From assembly GCF_002285415.1 (NCBI RefSeq), contig NZ_NSBU01000006.1, positions 62,001-126,000 of the forward strand: DNA of 64,000 nt. Reading direction: 5' to 3'. Numbering within the stretch: position 1 is the stretch's first letter; each line of letters starts with the position of its first letter. Shown here in pieces: positions 62,854-64,000 of this stretch. A program made the position numbers and the translations under genes. Source of the stretch: Actibacterium pelagium (lineage in GTDB: Bacteria > Pseudomonadota > Alphaproteobacteria > Rhodobacterales > Rhodobacteraceae). The notes below the pieces were generated by a model that saw only the letters and a list, made by a program, of their open reading frames with translations, searched no databases and was not told where the DNA came from.

Positions 62854-63651
62854 ATGCAAAAACGATCCATCGTCCCCATCGTCTATATCCTGTTCCTGTT
62901 GCTGCCGATATATTGGCTGGTCGCAATGAGCTTCAAGACGACGAATGAAATCCTCGCGGGCTTCTCTTTGTTCCCGCAGACCTTCACGCTTGAGAACTAT
63001 GCGACGATCTTCACCGATCCCAGCTGGTACTGGGGCTACATCAACTCGATCTTGTACGTGTCGATCAACACGGTGATCTCTGTCTGTGTTGCGTTGCCAG
63101 CGGCCTATGCCTTTAGCCGGTATCGCTTTCTGGGCGACAAGCAGCTGTTCTTCTGGCTGCTGACCAACCGGATGGCACCTGCTGCGGTCTTCGCGCTGCC
63201 CTTCTTCCAACTGTATTCGGCTGTGGGGCTGTTCGATACCCATCTTGCCGTTGCGCTGGCCCACTGCCTGTTCAACATCCCGCTGGCGGTCTGGATCCTT
63301 GAAGGGTTCATGGGTGGAGTACCGAAAGAGTTGGATGAAACCGCCTTTGTCGACGGCTACTCCTTCCCGCGCTTCTTCGCGACGATCTTCGTCCCGGCGA
63401 TCAAAGCGGGCGTAGGTGTGGCGGCCTTCTTCTGCTTCATGTTCTCATGGGTGGAGTTGCTGCTGGCCAAGACCCTGACGGCTGTTGATGCGAAACCCAT
63501 CGCGGCGACCATGACCAAGACGGCCTCTTCCGCAGGGTACGAGCTTGGCCTGCTGGCGGCTGCGGGCACACTGACAATCATCCCGGGCGCAATCGTGATC
63601 TACTTCGTCCGCAACTATATCGCGAAGGGCTTCGCGATGGGGAGGGTATAA
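62854..63651 (+). CDS. glpQ: Glycerol ABC transporter permease GlpQ
   Basis: Second permease, 265 residues with six predicted helices, MalG-type. The EAA loop reads ELDETAFVDGYSFPRFFATIFVP, followed by LFSWVELLLAKTLT-like helix 5 sequence. AAGGAGG precedes ATG 62854. It overlaps glpU by one base (TAATG). The name follows the rhizobial glycerol transporter and should not be confused with glycerophosphodiesterase GlpQ. Confidence 0.92.
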   Translation: MQKRSIVPIVYILFLLLPIYWLVAMSFKTTNEILAGFSLFPQTFTLENYATIFTDPSWYWGYINSILYVSINTVISVCVALPAAYAFSRYRFLGDKQLFFWLLTNRMAPAAVFALPFFQLYSAVGLFDTHLAVALAHCLFNIPLAVWILEGFMGGVPKELDETAFVDGYSFPRFFATIFVPAIKAGVGVAAFFCFMFSWVELLLAKTLTAVDAKPIAATMTKTASSAGYELGLLAAAGTLTIIPGAIVIYFVRNYIAKGFAMGRV

Positions 63652-63929
63652 TGCTAAGTTGGATGGCCTGGACCTGGCCCACCGCCCTGTTGTTCATCGG
63701 TATCTTCACCGCGATCGGGACCTTGATCATGATCGAGATCCGCCACCCCGGCGGCGATGAGCGCCGGGGCGTTCTGGGGCTGACCACCACCCGCGGTGAC
63801 CGCCTGTTCATCAGCCTTCTGGGCACAAGCTATATCTTTTTGGCTTGGCTTGGGCTGGTTGGAATGCCGCTATGGACACCACTCGGACTGTCAATCGCCT
63901 GGGGAATCTTCTGCTTCTGGAAAGTCTAG
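63651..63929 (+). CDS. glpU: Small membrane protein GlpU (DUF2160 family)
   Basis: Accessory membrane protein of 92 residues with about three helices (MAWTWPTALLFIGIFTAIGT, a GTSYIFLAWLGLVGMPLW region and a short C-terminal helix). A polar loop HPGGDERRGVLGLTTTRGDR lies between the first two. It belongs to the small family always found with glycerol ABC transporters and is required in rhizobia by linkage, but its biochemical role is unknown. It is the last gene of the operon visible; glpD and glpK are not in the window. Confidence 0.9.
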   Translation: MLSWMAWTWPTALLFIGIFTAIGTLIMIEIRHPGGDERRGVLGLTTTRGDRLFISLLGTSYIFLAWLGLVGMPLWTPLGLSIAWGIFCFWKV

Positions 63930-63955
63930 AAACCCTATCTCTTAAAAAAATAGTT

Positions 63956-63991
63956 TGTCCCGGCATTGGTATCGGCTACCTTGCCGGGACA
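63956..63991. terminator. Hairpin downstream of glpU
   Basis: Perfect 10-bp arms TGTCCCGGCA (63956-63965) and TGCCGGGACA (63982-63991) around a 16-base loop. The A7 run at 63943-63950 lies on the left, so U-tract polarity fits a minus-strand gene entering from the right, while plus-strand transcripts from glpU meet only the stem. The window ends nine bases later. Confidence 0.5.
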
Positions 63992-64000
63992 GCTTCAAAA

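Noticed and set aside
1-64000. CRISPR arrays, tRNA/rRNA genes, prophage, insertion sequences, toxin-antitoxin or defence systems
   Set aside because: I looked for regular repeats, tRNA-like ends, transposase or phage motifs and found none; the window is metabolic chromosome throughout.

Overview
The window looks like a chromosomal stretch from a Roseobacter-group alphaproteobacterium (Rhodobacterales). The grounds are the moderately high GC with CTG/GTC/ATC-rich codons, the alphaproteobacterial agl (alpha-glucoside) and glpVSTPQU (glycerol ABC) clusters, a ROK-controlled xyl locus with a one-domain sugar ATPase, and a dihydroxypropanesulfonate/sulfolactate (hps-suy) cluster typical of marine roseobacters. 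This taxonomic call is inference; no rRNA, tRNA, phage, IS or CRISPR sequence is visible.

Layout. 1-4.7 kb: tripartite tricarboxylate transporter (tctC, partial tctA, minus strand) divergent from its probable two-component system tctD-tctE. 4.8-16 kb: xylose locus. xylB-galM-diheme cytochrome c peroxidase (plus) converge on a secreted FG-GAP/ASPIC protein that overlaps the ROK repressor gene (minus); the repressor is divergent from xylF-xylH-xylG-xylA. 16-22 kb: AbrB-type membrane protein, then a MarR-adaptor-RND pump operon. 22-24.3 kb: minus-strand dgoK-dgoA-SMP30 operon for galactonate-type catabolism. 24.6-26.9 kb: fbp and gap. 26.9-36.9 kb: alpha-glucoside regulon, aglR-bgl-glk (minus) divergent from aglEFG-aglA-aglK. 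36.9-40.8 kb: ybbP-ybbA divergent from the tesA-like esterase. 40.9-44 kb: arsenate resistance by the arseno-phosphoglycerate route (ArsR-ArsC fusion, GAPDH, ArsJ). 44-48.7 kb: three-gene 2-oxoacid oxidoreductase with a GltD-like flavoprotein. 48.9-51.3 kb: DAO-family oxidoreductase and a GlxA-type AraC regulator. 51.5-57.3 kb: LacI regulator divergent from hpsN, two further dehydrogenases and suyA-suyB. 57.3-64 kb: an AT-rich regulatory gap and the glycerol ABC transporter glpVSTPQU.

How it fits together. Most of the window is uptake and early catabolism of small carbon sources (carboxylates, xylose, galactonate, glucosides, sulfonates, glycerol), feeding central steps also encoded here (glk, fbp, gap). 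Each module carries a local regulator or a recognisable operator. Points worth attention: (i) a xylose locus containing a periplasmic diheme peroxidase and an UnbV-like secreted protein; (ii) a GlpS/GlpT ATPase pair whose degenerate motifs all fall in the same ATP site; (iii) a perfect hairpin after every substrate-binding-protein gene (4 of 4); (iv) palindromic operators for AglR, the hps LacI regulator, a NagC/Mlc-like ROK site and a CceR/PckR-like site at gap; (v) an ArsR-ArsC fusion with the full three-cysteine reductase set.
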